A DNA stretch of 49,687 nt from Candidatus Delongbacteria bacterium. GTDB taxonomy: Bacteria > Delongbacteria > UBA4055. The DNA lies in the NCBI GenBank assembly GCA_027858795.1, contig JAQICF010000144.1:1-49687 (forward strand), read 5' to 3'. The notes below the pieces were generated by a model. That model did not search any database. It was not told the DNA's origin and saw only the letters and a list, made by a program, of their open reading frames with translations. Positions 31,329 through 39,748 of this stretch are shown here, in pieces. A program made the translations under genes and the position numbers. How positions within the stretch are numbered: position 1 is the first letter of the stretch; every line of letters starts with the position of its first letter.

Positions 31329-33554
31329 TCAGTGATTAATTTCTTTTATGAAAGATTTAATCTCTCTAATACTATTAACAATATCGATATCTTCTCTTTT
31401 ACTCTTTAACCTATTATAAGCATTTAGCGAACAAGTAAAATTCTTTAGTGCCTTTGTATTCATACTTCTTTCTTTATATATTCTGCCTAAATACATATAA
31501 GAATCCCCTAGTATAAAGTCAATTTTAAATATCATAGCTTTTTTAATAGATCGATTAAAATATTGTACCGCTCTTTTGTAACTTTTGTTAAAAAAAAACG
31601 ATCTTCCTAAAGCATTCTCAACATAGGCTAAAAACTCATCCATATTTTTATCTTTACAAACTAACCTTGATTTATTAAAAAATCTAACCGACCTATTATA
31701 TCGCATTTCTTTATAATTGATATAACCTATATAAAATAAAATATTTGCATAAAAACTTGAAAAATAATCAATTCTCATCTTTCCCTTGATATATTGAAGA
31801 GCATTTATAAAATATTTATTAGCTAGTTTATATTTATCATTATTTAAATAATACATTCCCATGGAAGCATCAGCATTATACATATAACTTGGTTTTTTTA
31901 ATTTATTTGAAAGCTTCTTGAGTCTATTATAATATTCACTAATGACAGAATAATCCTTTTTCATACCAGCTGTGTAAAGGTTTAAAATATCTATTAATGA
32001 ATCAGCTTCATAATTAGTATATCCTAATTTGTTTGCTAATTGATTCTGCTCTAGTAATATTTTTTCTGCTTTTTTATACAAATTCAAATGATATAAAACT
32101 GTGCTCTTTAATCCAAGACCAATAACTAACTGCAATGTGTTATCTTTCTCTTTTGCATTTGAAATGAATTCATCCACAATATTTAAACCTTTTTTATACT
32201 CTCTACTATTTATTTTTTTTCGAATTAAAGTTTTATAATATAAAAATACATCTTTTTTATTTTTGCTTTTCAAAAAAGCATTTGATGCATATACGAAATA
32301 TTGGTCAGCCTTAATTTTTTTAGCCTTTGTATGATATATCATTCCTAAATAATGATAGGATTCTCCCAATTCGTGGTATAAATTATTGTTATTCGCAATT
32401 TCAATATTATTTTCTAATAATTGTTGTGATGTATCAAAATCATCTATATGGTAATATATTTTCCCTTGTTTTAAATTCACTTGTGATCTTAACTTTGCAC
32501 TATCTTTTATATCATTACAAGTCAACAGGATTTTATGATAAATATTTATTGCTGTATCAAAATCAAAATCTATTTGTGCCTTGTCACCATACTCTTCGAT
32601 CTCTGAAAGTGTCTCCAATAAAAGTTTGTTTTGTTTGCTCGGAAGAGATGCTGTTTTCCAGAAATCCGTGAACCTTATGATATTATCCAAATCCTTAATA
32701 AAACTATCAACAAATATCGGTGGAATAATAATATTTTCAGAATATAATTCTCCTCCTGAATTTACATTTTTTTGCTCGAATACTAACTCCTTATAAATAC
32801 TTTTGATAAGTTTATTATGTGAAAACAACTCAGATTCAATTTCGATATTACTTTCTGAAGTATTTAAACTCTTATTTATCGTTAGATTTGTATTGTGCTT
32901 CGAAGTAACAAAACGACTAATATTGACATCTTCCTTTTCGTTCTTTATGAGATTAGGGATATTCGTCTGTATCTCGTAATTTGCGTTTATAACTCCTTTG
33001 TCTTTTAAATTGGATAACACATAATCAATAAACAAACTTATATTCATACTATTCTTTTCAAGAGAATAACCGATAAATTTATTCTGAGATATATTATCTT
33101 CAATATTGATTTGATAAACTGAGTGAATTTGACCTTTGATGTTCACTTTGGATAGTACATTAATGTAAACACTAAAACTTTGAACCTGTTTAAATTTAGA
33201 TAGATCTCTTATTTTTGTTTCAGAGTTAACCCTACTCAACTTTCTTGAGAGTAAAGTTAAACTACAATCCAGTTTAAATACTTCTTTTAGTTTCTTTAGA
33301 GTAGTTTTGGGATTATTTTGCTTAAATTTCCAAAGAGATTTTACCAATTTATCATCAAGTTTTTTAGGTTGATTGTCTTTCTTTTTCTTTCTAACAAGCC
33401 CTTCTGTCCCCTGCTGCTTAAATTGCTGGATCCAATTAGCTATAGTATTTCTACCAAGTTCATAGTATTCTGCTGCTGTTATAATATTGTGAAGCTGAGC
33501 ATAACCAATTACTTCCTTTTTAAAATCTATGGTATATGATTTTTTTTTAGGCAT
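31329..33554 (-). CDS. Transposase-derived HTH protein with about 10 TPRs
   Basis: Residues 1-55 are a transposase-type HTH (YTIDFKKEVIGYAQ...ELGRNTIANWIQQF), followed by a basic linker and a second HTH-like unit (KKLDDKLVKSLWKF...LTLLSRKLSRV) to about 110. Residues 125-265 look like a decayed RNase H-like integrase core: IHSVYQINIEDN in the first-strand position and EIQTNIPNLIKN where active enzymes have IQTDNGSEF, so the second catalytic Asp is Asn198. From about 315 to 741 there are about 10 TPRs of roughly 40 residues (GESYHYLGMIYHTKAKK; SMGMYYLNNDKYKLANKYF; LGRSFFFNKSYKRAVQYF). It cannot be an active transposase and has no flanking terminal repeats. A DNA-binding regulator with a TPR ligand or partner site is the best reading. 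TAGGG lies upstream of the ATG. Confidence 0.78.
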   Translation of the reverse strand: MPKKKSYTIDFKKEVIGYAQLHNIITAAEYYELGRNTIANWIQQFKQQGTEGLVRKKKKDNQPKKLDDKLVKSLWKFKQNNPKTTLKKLKEVFKLDCSLTLLSRKLSRVNSETKIRDLSKFKQVQSFSVYINVLSKVNIKGQIHSVYQINIEDNISQNKFIGYSLEKNSMNISLFIDYVLSNLKDKGVINANYEIQTNIPNLIKNEKEDVNISRFVTSKHNTNLTINKSLNTSESNIEIESELFSHNKLIKSIYKELVFEQKNVNSGGELYSENIIIPPIFVDSFIKDLDNIIRFTDFWKTASLPSKQNKLLLETLSEIEEYGDKAQIDFDFDTAINIYHKILLTCNDIKDSAKLRSQVNLKQGKIYYHIDDFDTSQQLLENNIEIANNNNLYHELGESYHYLGMIYHTKAKKIKADQYFVYASNAFLKSKNKKDVFLYYKTLIRKKINSREYKKGLNIVDEFISNAKEKDNTLQLVIGLGLKSTVLYHLNLYKKAEKILLEQNQLANKLGYTNYEADSLIDILNLYTAGMKKDYSVISEYYNRLKKLSNKLKKPSYMYNADASMGMYYLNNDKYKLANKYFINALQYIKGKMRIDYFSSFYANILFYIGYINYKEMRYNRSVRFFNKSRLVCKDKNMDEFLAYVENALGRSFFFNKSYKRAVQYFNRSIKKAMIFKIDFILGDSYMYLGRIYKERSMNTKALKNFTCSLNAYNRLKSKREDIDIVNSIREIKSFIKEINH

Positions 33555-33634
33555 CTACCCTACCGGTTATTCTATGAACTATTTTCTATTATAGGATTTA
33601 TAATATTATATTCTAAAATATGCAAGATTATTTT

Positions 33635-33650
33635 ACACTTATTTTGTGCA
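33635..33650. promoter_or_regulatory. Candidate operator upstream of the HTH-TPR gene
   Basis: ACACTTATTTTGTGCA has a CAC...GTG dyad and matches the site upstream of the peptide gene (31215-31230) at 14 of 16 positions. It is 81 bp upstream of the HTH-TPR start codon and about 140 bp upstream of the divergent barrel gene. Confidence 0.38.
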
Positions 33651-33790
33651 TAAACGACATTATCATTTAATGATTTTGTAATTAATAATAATATTGTTTT
33701 TATTGATTAAATTCATTATTTTGCAAAGATAATATTTAACTATCCTATAGATGGTTGAATTTCTGATCCCCACTAACAATTAGGTATGTT

Positions 33791-34546
33791 ATGATAAAAC
33801 AACTGATAGTACTTCTCTTAATTTTAGTTATTTCTCTTTTCTCTGCAAAAGTTGGCAATGAAAATTTCAACGGATTTAAAACTGGGTATATGAGCATCTC
33901 CGGAAATTATTTACCCTCCGGTATTACTGGAATAAACGGTTACGTTGAAGAGTTTGGACTGGATGGATTTGATGACTTTGTCCTTACCTGGGGTATCGAA
34001 TTAACCGGGAATGTTAATTCAAATGTGGGTACAGGAGTCCAATATTACACAGGTTGGGATAAAACACAGAAAGTAGTAGCTGTTCCAGATACTGCTTCTA
34101 CTACAGGATTTACTGATCTGGATCGCTGCGTTGATTATAACATCACATATTATGGAATTGTCTTAAATTATCGAAGAAGTTTTACAGGTAGTATTGAATA
34201 CTTTGGATCATTCAGTGCCAATTATGGAACTCTTGAGTTGGTTTTCAGTCAAGATGAAGGAGATCAAAGCTTCAGTGCAGCGGTTGGTTCTATGGATCCA
34301 CCAAGTGGTCTTTTCGACTATAATAAATCATTTCACTTAGAGATGGGTCTTTGGATGTTTACAATTGATAGCGGAATGAAGTTTTACGTTACTGATAGGA
34401 TGGCAATAGGTGGTAGCATTGGTTATACGTATGGTTTAGTAAATGACTCCGGTATTTTGAATTATGGATTTGAAACTATTAATGGTGTACCTGATCTTAA
34501 TTTTGATGGAATGACTTATACAATTTCACTATATTATGGAAGCTAA
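33791..34546 (+). CDS. Outer-membrane beta-barrel-like protein
   Basis: The 251-residue protein has a signal peptide (MIKQLIVLLLILVISLFSA). The rest alternates aromatic and glycine residues in amphipathic strands (YNITYYGIVLNYRRSF; YFGSFSANYGTLELVF; MAIGGSIGYTYGLV) and ends YTISLYYGS, a typical barrel C-terminus with near-terminal aromatics. It is likely in the outer membrane, as a small porin-like or structural barrel of about 10-12 strands; its cargo is unknown. It is divergent from the HTH-TPR gene and directly abuts gpmI, whose ATG follows its stop codon, so the two are co-translated. AGG lies eight bases upstream of the start. Confidence 0.75.
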   Translation: MIKQLIVLLLILVISLFSAKVGNENFNGFKTGYMSISGNYLPSGITGINGYVEEFGLDGFDDFVLTWGIELTGNVNSNVGTGVQYYTGWDKTQKVVAVPDTASTTGFTDLDRCVDYNITYYGIVLNYRRSFTGSIEYFGSFSANYGTLELVFSQDEGDQSFSAAVGSMDPPSGLFDYNKSFHLEMGLWMFTIDSGMKFYVTDRMAIGGSIGYTYGLVNDSGILNYGFETINGVPDLNFDGMTYTISLYYGS

Positions 34547-36073
34547 ATGATGCCTTTGACTAAAAACAATAAAAAAGTTCTACTTTGTATCCTGGATGGT
34601 TTCGGGATAGGTGATGATGGTAAATTCAATGCTATCAAAAATGCTGATACTCAAAATTTGGATTTACTTTTTAAAAAATTTCCGTCATCTCAGTTAATTT
34701 GCTCCGGACCGGACGTTGGATTACCATCAGGTACAATGGGAAATAGTGAAGTAGGTCATTTAAATATCGGTGCTGGTAGGGTTATCTACCAGGACATTTC
34801 CAGAATTGACAGATCTATAAAAGATGGTTCTTTTTTTAAAAACCAGGTTTTGAATGAAATTATTTCTGAGACAAAAGAAAAAAATACTTCTCTACATCTG
34901 CTTGGATTAGTATCTGATGGCAATGTTCATGCTTCTTTCGATCATCTGAAAGCTATCATAAAAAAATGTACTGACGAAAATCTTTCAAAAGTCTTTATTC
35001 ATGTTTTTACTGATGGAAGAGATACTCCTCCTAAAAGTGGAATAAAATATGTTGATGACCTTGAGAAATTTATTAAAGATCATACCGCTAAAATTGCATC
35101 AGTTTCAGGTAGGTATTATGCAATGGATCGTGACAAAAGATGGGATAGAGTTAAATTAGCTTATAAAATGCTGACAAATACTTACGATGGAAAAGATATA
35201 TCTGCTGAAGAAATTATTTCATGCTCTTACAGCAATAATATTACCGATGAATTTATTATTCCTCAAAGTGTTATAAAGAATGGTAAATCTATTGCTAATA
35301 TAAAGCTTGGTGATAGTGTAATCTTTTTTAACTACAGATCTGATAGAGCAAGAGAACTATCTTTGTCATTGAACAATATGAGTGGAATTGATTTCGACAC
35401 TGATGATATGGGATTAAACTTCGTAACAATGACGCAGTATCAAGAAGATTTCCCTTTTAAAGTAATTTCACAAAAGGAGCATTATAAAAACATTCTTGGA
35501 GAAATAATTTCAAAAAAAGGTTTAAACCAGCTTCGGATTGCTGAAACCGAGAAATTTGCTCATGTCACATTCTTTTTCAATGGAGGTGAAGATTCTATTT
35601 TTAAAAATGAAGATAGAATACTCGTACCATCTCCCAAGGTTGCAACTTATGACCTACAACCAGAAATGTCAGCCTATAAGGTGACCGAAAAACTTTTAGA
35701 TGCTATGAAAGAGGATAAATATTCATTTATTGCATTGAATTTTGCCAATTGTGATATGGTTGGCCATACAGGTGTTTATAAAGCCGCTTTAAAAGCCGTT
35801 GAAACAATAGATGTTTGTATTGGAGAAATTTATAAAACTGCTTTAGAAATGGACTACACCATGATCATCACAGCTGACCATGGCAACGCAGAAAAAATGA
35901 AAGATGGAGAAACTCCTTTTACTGCCCATACAAAAAACAAAGTCCCATTTCTTATTGCTAATGAAGAATATAGTATAAAAGAGGGCAAATTAGCAGACAT
36001 TGCTCCAACAATATTAAAACTTTTAGATATAGAAATACCAGATGAGATGACTGGAGATATTCTCATCAAATAA
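34547..36073 (+). CDS. gpmI: 2,3-bisphosphoglycerate-independent phosphoglycerate mutase
   Basis: The 508-residue protein is full length for iPGM, which interconverts 3- and 2-phosphoglycerate in glycolysis and gluconeogenesis in the cytosol using two Mn ions. Seen motifs: VLLCILDGFGIG with the first metal Asp, GTMGNSEVGHLNIGAGR with the phospho-acceptor Ser67, VFTDGRDTPPKSG, the FNYRSDRARELS substrate site, and the C-terminal metal set NCDMVGHTG and ITADHGNAEKM. The start overlaps no other site and follows the barrel stop directly; MM allows a one-codon shift. It is followed by a PAS kinase gene 17 bp downstream. Confidence 0.97.
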   Translation: MMPLTKNNKKVLLCILDGFGIGDDGKFNAIKNADTQNLDLLFKKFPSSQLICSGPDVGLPSGTMGNSEVGHLNIGAGRVIYQDISRIDRSIKDGSFFKNQVLNEIISETKEKNTSLHLLGLVSDGNVHASFDHLKAIIKKCTDENLSKVFIHVFTDGRDTPPKSGIKYVDDLEKFIKDHTAKIASVSGRYYAMDRDKRWDRVKLAYKMLTNTYDGKDISAEEIISCSYSNNITDEFIIPQSVIKNGKSIANIKLGDSVIFFNYRSDRARELSLSLNNMSGIDFDTDDMGLNFVTMTQYQEDFPFKVISQKEHYKNILGEIISKKGLNQLRIAETEKFAHVTFFFNGGEDSIFKNEDRILVPSPKVATYDLQPEMSAYKVTEKLLDAMKEDKYSFIALNFANCDMVGHTGVYKAALKAVETIDVCIGEIYKTALEMDYTMIITADHGNAEKMKDGETPFTAHTKNKVPFLIANEEYSIKEGKLADIAPTILKLLDIEIPDEMTGDILIK

Positions 36074-36090
36074 TACTGGAGTTATATAAC

Positions 36091-37683
36091 ATGAGTGAGT
36101 TAAAAGAAATCTATTTAAGAAGAGGGAGTGTCGCACAAGATTATATCGATATCTCAAATGATATCTTTGTCGAGATAAATAATTATTTTAAGATAGTTGA
36201 TTGTAATTTGAATTTTTGCAAATTATACAATTTACCTAGAGCTCAGATATTTGGATCAGAGATTACTGATATAATAAATGATAAAGATCGTACACGATTT
36301 CTTGACATAATTAGGCGTATTCAAAGAAAAAAATTTAAAGAAGGTTTAATAAAAATCGAATTAGTCGACCACAAAAAAAGAGTAACTGTTTATGCTATGA
36401 AGTATAATCCCGTTGTTGATGATAATAATGAAATCAGGGGAGTTTTTATTAAATTTTCCAATTTTGTAAAACGAACAGAAGACTCAGAAGTTAATACTTT
36501 ATTTTCTTCGATATATGGCTCGATGACAAATCTGTACACAATTTACGCAACAGATACTAAACTTAGAATTAACCATGTAAATTCGTCTCTAATTAACATC
36601 CTTGGCTACGAGAGAGAAGAGATGATGAAAAAAGAAATAATTGAATTTTTAGTAAAAAACAAACAAACTGAAAAAAACATAAAAAAACTTTTTATATCAT
36701 TAGAAAGTAACGGCAAGTTTGCCGGTGAAGTGTTATATAGAGCAAAAAATGGAGAAGAAATTCCTATTTATCTTGCTGTTTCCTCTCTTGTTCACAATGG
36801 AAAAGTAATTGGAAGTCTTGGTGTCGGAAGAGACATGAGAGATGAGAAAAAATTAGAGGCCGAAAATCAAGCATTTGCGTTGAAAGTACAAAGTCATTCT
36901 AAATTAGCCGAATTCGGAATGATGTTGCAAGGTGTTGCTCATAACATGAACACACCATTAACAGGCATAAAAAGCCGTGCTCAACTTGAACATGCAAAAT
37001 TAGCAAAATTCAAACAAATGATAAATGAGAAGTTCGGAGAAGAAGAAGATCTAAATAAAGTAACTGACAGTATCTCCAAATTTCTAAATATGATCGATAT
37101 CTCTGTAAGTAAGTTAGCTAAAATCATTAAGAATATGATGACTAAATCTAGAGATCAGCAATCATTGGTCAAAGAAAGACTTAATTTAGCAAATGTTTTG
37201 GAGCAGGAGTTGGAATTTATCATGTCTAACCAATTTTTTAAACATAAAGTTGAAAAAGACATTAAGATCCAATCAGATCTTCCACTGATATTTGGTCTTT
37301 ACTCTGACTTTTCACAAAGCTTTGTAAATATTATAAAAAATGCTATCGATTCAATGTACGATTCCGATAAAAAGATACTATCAATAAAGATGTTTGTACA
37401 CAATGATAATATTATGCTTAGAATTAAGGATACAGGAAAAGGTATACCTAAAGATGTTGGAGATAAGATATTTCAACCATTCTTTACGACTAAACCAAAA
37501 ATTGGACATTCTCATGGAGAAGAACCTACCGGAACAGGAATTGGACTTGATAATGTTATAAGCCTTCTTAAACCATACAATGCAAAGATATCTTATGATT
37601 CTGAAGTAGGACAAGGAACAGAGTTTACTATTACAGTTCCAATAGAAGAAAATCTAAAAAATAAACACATAGAATTACAATAA
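36091..37683 (+). CDS. Cytosolic sensor histidine kinase, two PAS + HisKA + HATPase
   Basis: The 530-residue protein has two PAS domains (about 18-128 and 138-255, the second with EEIPIYLAVSSLVHNGK and GVGRDMRDEKKLE). HisKA carries His284 in LQGVAHNMNTPLTGIKS. A longer dimerisation segment follows, then a HATPase domain with NIIKNAIDSM, DTGKGIP and FFTTKPKIGHSH...PTGTGIGLDNV. The sequence should be catalytically competent and belongs to the HK4-like class. There is no TM helix or receiver domain. It lies inside a housekeeping run (gpmI before, ribH after), 17 bp from gpmI and preceded by GGAG, an unusual location for an orphan kinase. The last codons overlap the first copy of the tandem repeat at 37642-37745. 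Confidence 0.93.
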   Translation: MSELKEIYLRRGSVAQDYIDISNDIFVEINNYFKIVDCNLNFCKLYNLPRAQIFGSEITDIINDKDRTRFLDIIRRIQRKKFKEGLIKIELVDHKKRVTVYAMKYNPVVDDNNEIRGVFIKFSNFVKRTEDSEVNTLFSSIYGSMTNLYTIYATDTKLRINHVNSSLINILGYEREEMMKKEIIEFLVKNKQTEKNIKKLFISLESNGKFAGEVLYRAKNGEEIPIYLAVSSLVHNGKVIGSLGVGRDMRDEKKLEAENQAFALKVQSHSKLAEFGMMLQGVAHNMNTPLTGIKSRAQLEHAKLAKFKQMINEKFGEEEDLNKVTDSISKFLNMIDISVSKLAKIIKNMMTKSRDQQSLVKERLNLANVLEQELEFIMSNQFFKHKVEKDIKIQSDLPLIFGLYSDFSQSFVNIIKNAIDSMYDSDKKILSIKMFVHNDNIMLRIKDTGKGIPKDVGDKIFQPFFTTKPKIGHSHGEEPTGTGIGLDNVISLLKPYNAKISYDSEVGQGTEFTITVPIEENLKNKHIELQ

Positions 37684-37745
37684 TAGAAAATAAATTAACA
37701 CATAGAAATTAAAAAAATAGAAGATAAATTAACACATAGAGGTTA
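37642..37745. repeat. Tandem repeat, three copies of about 34 bp
   Basis: Units of the form AATAGAAgATAAATTAACAC, then ATAGA, recur with the ACACATAGA core at 37665-37673, 37698-37706 and 37732-37740 (33-34 bp period). The first copy is inside the kinase C-terminus and the last runs up to the ribH ribosome-binding site (GAGGTTAAA). It is probably slippage-prone; any effect on ribH expression is unknown. Confidence 0.65.
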
Positions 37746-37747
37746 AA

Positions 37748-38212
37748 ATGAAAAAAATAGAAGGACAATTAAACGCTTCTAAATTTAAAATTGCAATTAT
37801 TGGATCAAGATTTAATGAGTTGATCACTGCAAAATTGATAGGTGGTTCAGAAGATTGTTTCTTAAGACATGAGGGAAATAAAAAAAATCTTGATCTTATC
37901 ATGGTTCCTGGAGCATACGAAATTCCTTTAACTGCAAAAAAGATATGCAAGACAGGAAAATATGATGCTGTTGTTTGTCTCGGTGCTGTTATAAGAGGAA
38001 ATACACCTCATTTTGATTATGTTGCAGCTGAAGTTTCTAAAGGGATTGCACATGTAGGTCTTGAATCCGAAGTTCCTGTTATTTTTGGTGTACTAACAAC
38101 AGATACGATCGAACAAGCTATTGAAAGAGCAGGTACAAAATCCGGCAATAAAGGTTGGGATGCAATGTTAAGTGCTATCGAAATGGTAAACCTTTTTAAA
38201 CAAATAAAATAA
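37748..38212 (+). CDS. ribH: 6,7-dimethyl-8-ribityllumazine synthase
   Basis: The 154-residue protein is full length for lumazine synthase, the penultimate step of riboflavin synthesis, which condenses 5-amino-6-ribitylamino-uracil with 3,4-dihydroxy-2-butanone 4-phosphate. Seen: [14 protein letters not shown] with the substrate aromatic, [30 protein letters not shown] with the catalytic His, [19 protein letters not shown] and [12 protein letters not shown]. It normally assembles as pentamers or 60-mers in the cytosol. GAGG lies five bases upstream of the ATG, inside the end of a tandem repeat. No other riboflavin genes are in the window. Confidence 0.97.
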   Translation: MKKIEGQLNASKFKIAIIGSRFNELITAKLIGGSEDCFLRHEGNKKNLDLIMVPGAYEIPLTAKKICKTGKYDAVVCLGAVIRGNTPHFDYVAAEVSKGIAHVGLESEVPVIFGVLTTDTIEQAIERAGTKSGNKGWDAMLSAIEMVNLFKQIK

Positions 38213-38224
38213 GTTGATAATTTT

Positions 38225-38977
38225 ATGATAAGAATTAAATCTCCTTCCGAGATTAAAAAAATGAGAACTGCCGGGAAACTTGCAGCTGAGGTTTTACAGT
38301 ATATTCAAGAATATGTGGTTGTTGGTCAAAACACAGGTGAAATTGATCGACTTTGTCATGAATTCATTGTAAATAATGGAGCTATCCCTGCCCCATTGAA
38401 CTATCATGGCTTCCCAAAGAGTATTTGTACTTCTGTGAATAATATTGTATGCCACGGTATACCTGACCCAGAACAAATTCTTGAGGATGGTGATATTGTT
38501 AATGTCGATGTCACTGTTATTTTGGATGGTTATCATGGTGATACATCTAAAACTTACATGGTTGGAAATGTTAAAGAATCTACAAAACTTTTGGTTGAGC
38601 GAACTGAAAATGCAATGATGAGAGGAATTCAAGCGATCAAACCTAATTCATTTCTGTATGAAGTTGGTAAATCTATAGAAAAATATGTTAATAAATTCGG
38701 ATATTCTATTGTAAGGGATTATGGAGGACATGGTATTGGAAAAGAATTTCATGAAGACCCTCACGTCTATCATTTTTATACTCCTGCCAATAGAATAAGA
38801 CTTAGACCCGGCATGACATTCACAGTCGAACCGATGATCATTGAAGGTGATTATGAAGTTATCACATCTCAAACCGATGGTTGGACGGTAACAACTAAAG
38901 ATAATTCGTTAACTGCTCAATTTGAACATACTGTCCTTGTAACACCAAAAGGATACGAGATATTAACTAAAGTATAA
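38225..38977 (+). CDS. map: Methionine aminopeptidase, type I
   Basis: The 250-residue protein is a full-length type Ia enzyme that removes the initiator Met in the cytosol. The five metal ligands are present: Asp95 (VNVDVTV), Asp106 (YHGDTSKT), His169 (GGHGIG), Glu202 (VEPMI) and Glu234 (QFEHTVLV), plus the active-site His77 (VCHGIP). There is no N-terminal extension or zinc finger. It follows ribH by 12 bp. The ribosome-binding site is weak, as for several genes here, so it is probably co-translated with ribH. Confidence 0.97.
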   Translation: MIRIKSPSEIKKMRTAGKLAAEVLQYIQEYVVVGQNTGEIDRLCHEFIVNNGAIPAPLNYHGFPKSICTSVNNIVCHGIPDPEQILEDGDIVNVDVTVILDGYHGDTSKTYMVGNVKESTKLLVERTENAMMRGIQAIKPNSFLYEVGKSIEKYVNKFGYSIVRDYGGHGIGKEFHEDPHVYHFYTPANRIRLRPGMTFTVEPMIIEGDYEVITSQTDGWTVTTKDNSLTAQFEHTVLVTPKGYEILTKV

Positions 38978-38998
38978 CAAGTGGAAAGTGGTAAGTTC

Positions 38999-39071
38999 GT
39001 CACCCTGAATTTATTTCAGGGTCTAAAATTAGAGAATTAAAAGATAGATACTGAAATAAATTCAGCATGAC
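38999..39071. repeat. Family 1 paired repeat in reversed order
   Basis: GTCACCCTGAATTTATTTCA, then GGGTCT, faces AGATAGATACTGAAATAAAT, then TCAGCATGAC. Here the CCCTG form is on the left and the ATGCTG form on the right, the reverse of the arrangement at 14310-14380, so the whole pair is inverted. Confidence 0.82.
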
Positions 39072-39135
39072 AGTAAACATTTCAACATTATAATAAAAAA
39101 GCTAAAGGATAACTATCAAAATAAACTATCAATAT

Positions 39136-39735
39136 ATGATGGAAGAAGAACTTGAAGTAATTAAAAACCTTCCTGAAAAGCCATCTTTATTACTCCATGC
39201 ATGTTGCGCTCCCTGTAGTACATATATCTTAGAGCTTCTCAGAGATCACTTTAATATAACATTATACTTCTATAACCCGAATATTTATCCTAAAGAAGAG
39301 CATGATAGAAGATTTAATGAATTAAAGCTATTTGTAGAACGACTTGATTCGAACAATAAAATAAATCTAATTGAAGAAAATTATACTCCTTTAGAATTTG
39401 CATCATGTGTATCAGGTCTTGAAGATGAAATGGAAGGTGGTGCAAGATGTTTTAAATGCTATGACTTAAGACTTTCCAGGACTGCTGTTAGAGCAAGTGA
39501 AGAAAAATTTGACTATTTTTGTACTACTTTATCAATCAGCCCTCATAAGAATGCAGAAAAAATTAACGAGATCGGAAAAGAATTAGCAAACATATACGAT
39601 GTTAAATTTCTCTTCTCAAATTTTAAGAAGAAAAATGGATTTAAAAGATCATTAGAACTAAGCAAGGACTTTGATCTTTATAGACAAGAATATTGCGGTT
39701 GTGAGTATTCTATGAGAGATCGTTTGCCAGAATAA
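39136..39735 (+). CDS. queH: Epoxyqueuosine reductase QueH
   Basis: The 199-residue protein matches QueH (former DUF208), the non-cobalamin epoxyqueuosine reductase that finishes queuosine synthesis on tRNA. Seen: LLLHACCAPCSTYILELL with clustered Cys23, Cys24 and Cys27, NPNIYPKEEHDRR, GARCFKCYDLRL with a CxxC pair, TTLSISPHKN and QEYCGCEYSMRD. These Cys residues bind an iron-sulfur cluster and a second metal in the family. There are two adjacent ATGs (39136 and 39139) and no strong ribosome-binding site. Other queuosine genes are not in the window. Confidence 0.93.
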   Translation: MMEEELEVIKNLPEKPSLLLHACCAPCSTYILELLRDHFNITLYFYNPNIYPKEEHDRRFNELKLFVERLDSNNKINLIEENYTPLEFASCVSGLEDEMEGGARCFKCYDLRLSRTAVRASEEKFDYFCTTLSISPHKNAEKINEIGKELANIYDVKFLFSNFKKKNGFKRSLELSKDFDLYRQEYCGCEYSMRDRLPE

Positions 39736-39748
39736 AAAATTCCCTCCA

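Noticed and set aside
31329..33554. Intact insertion sequence
   Set aside because: Catalytic Asp is lost, a long TPR region is fused, and no terminal inverted repeats or target-site duplications were seen around the gene.
33601..33650. Sigma-54 promoter before the HTH-TPR gene (TGTAAAATAATCTTGCAT on the minus strand)
   Set aside because: No TGG at the -24 position and spacing is one base too long.
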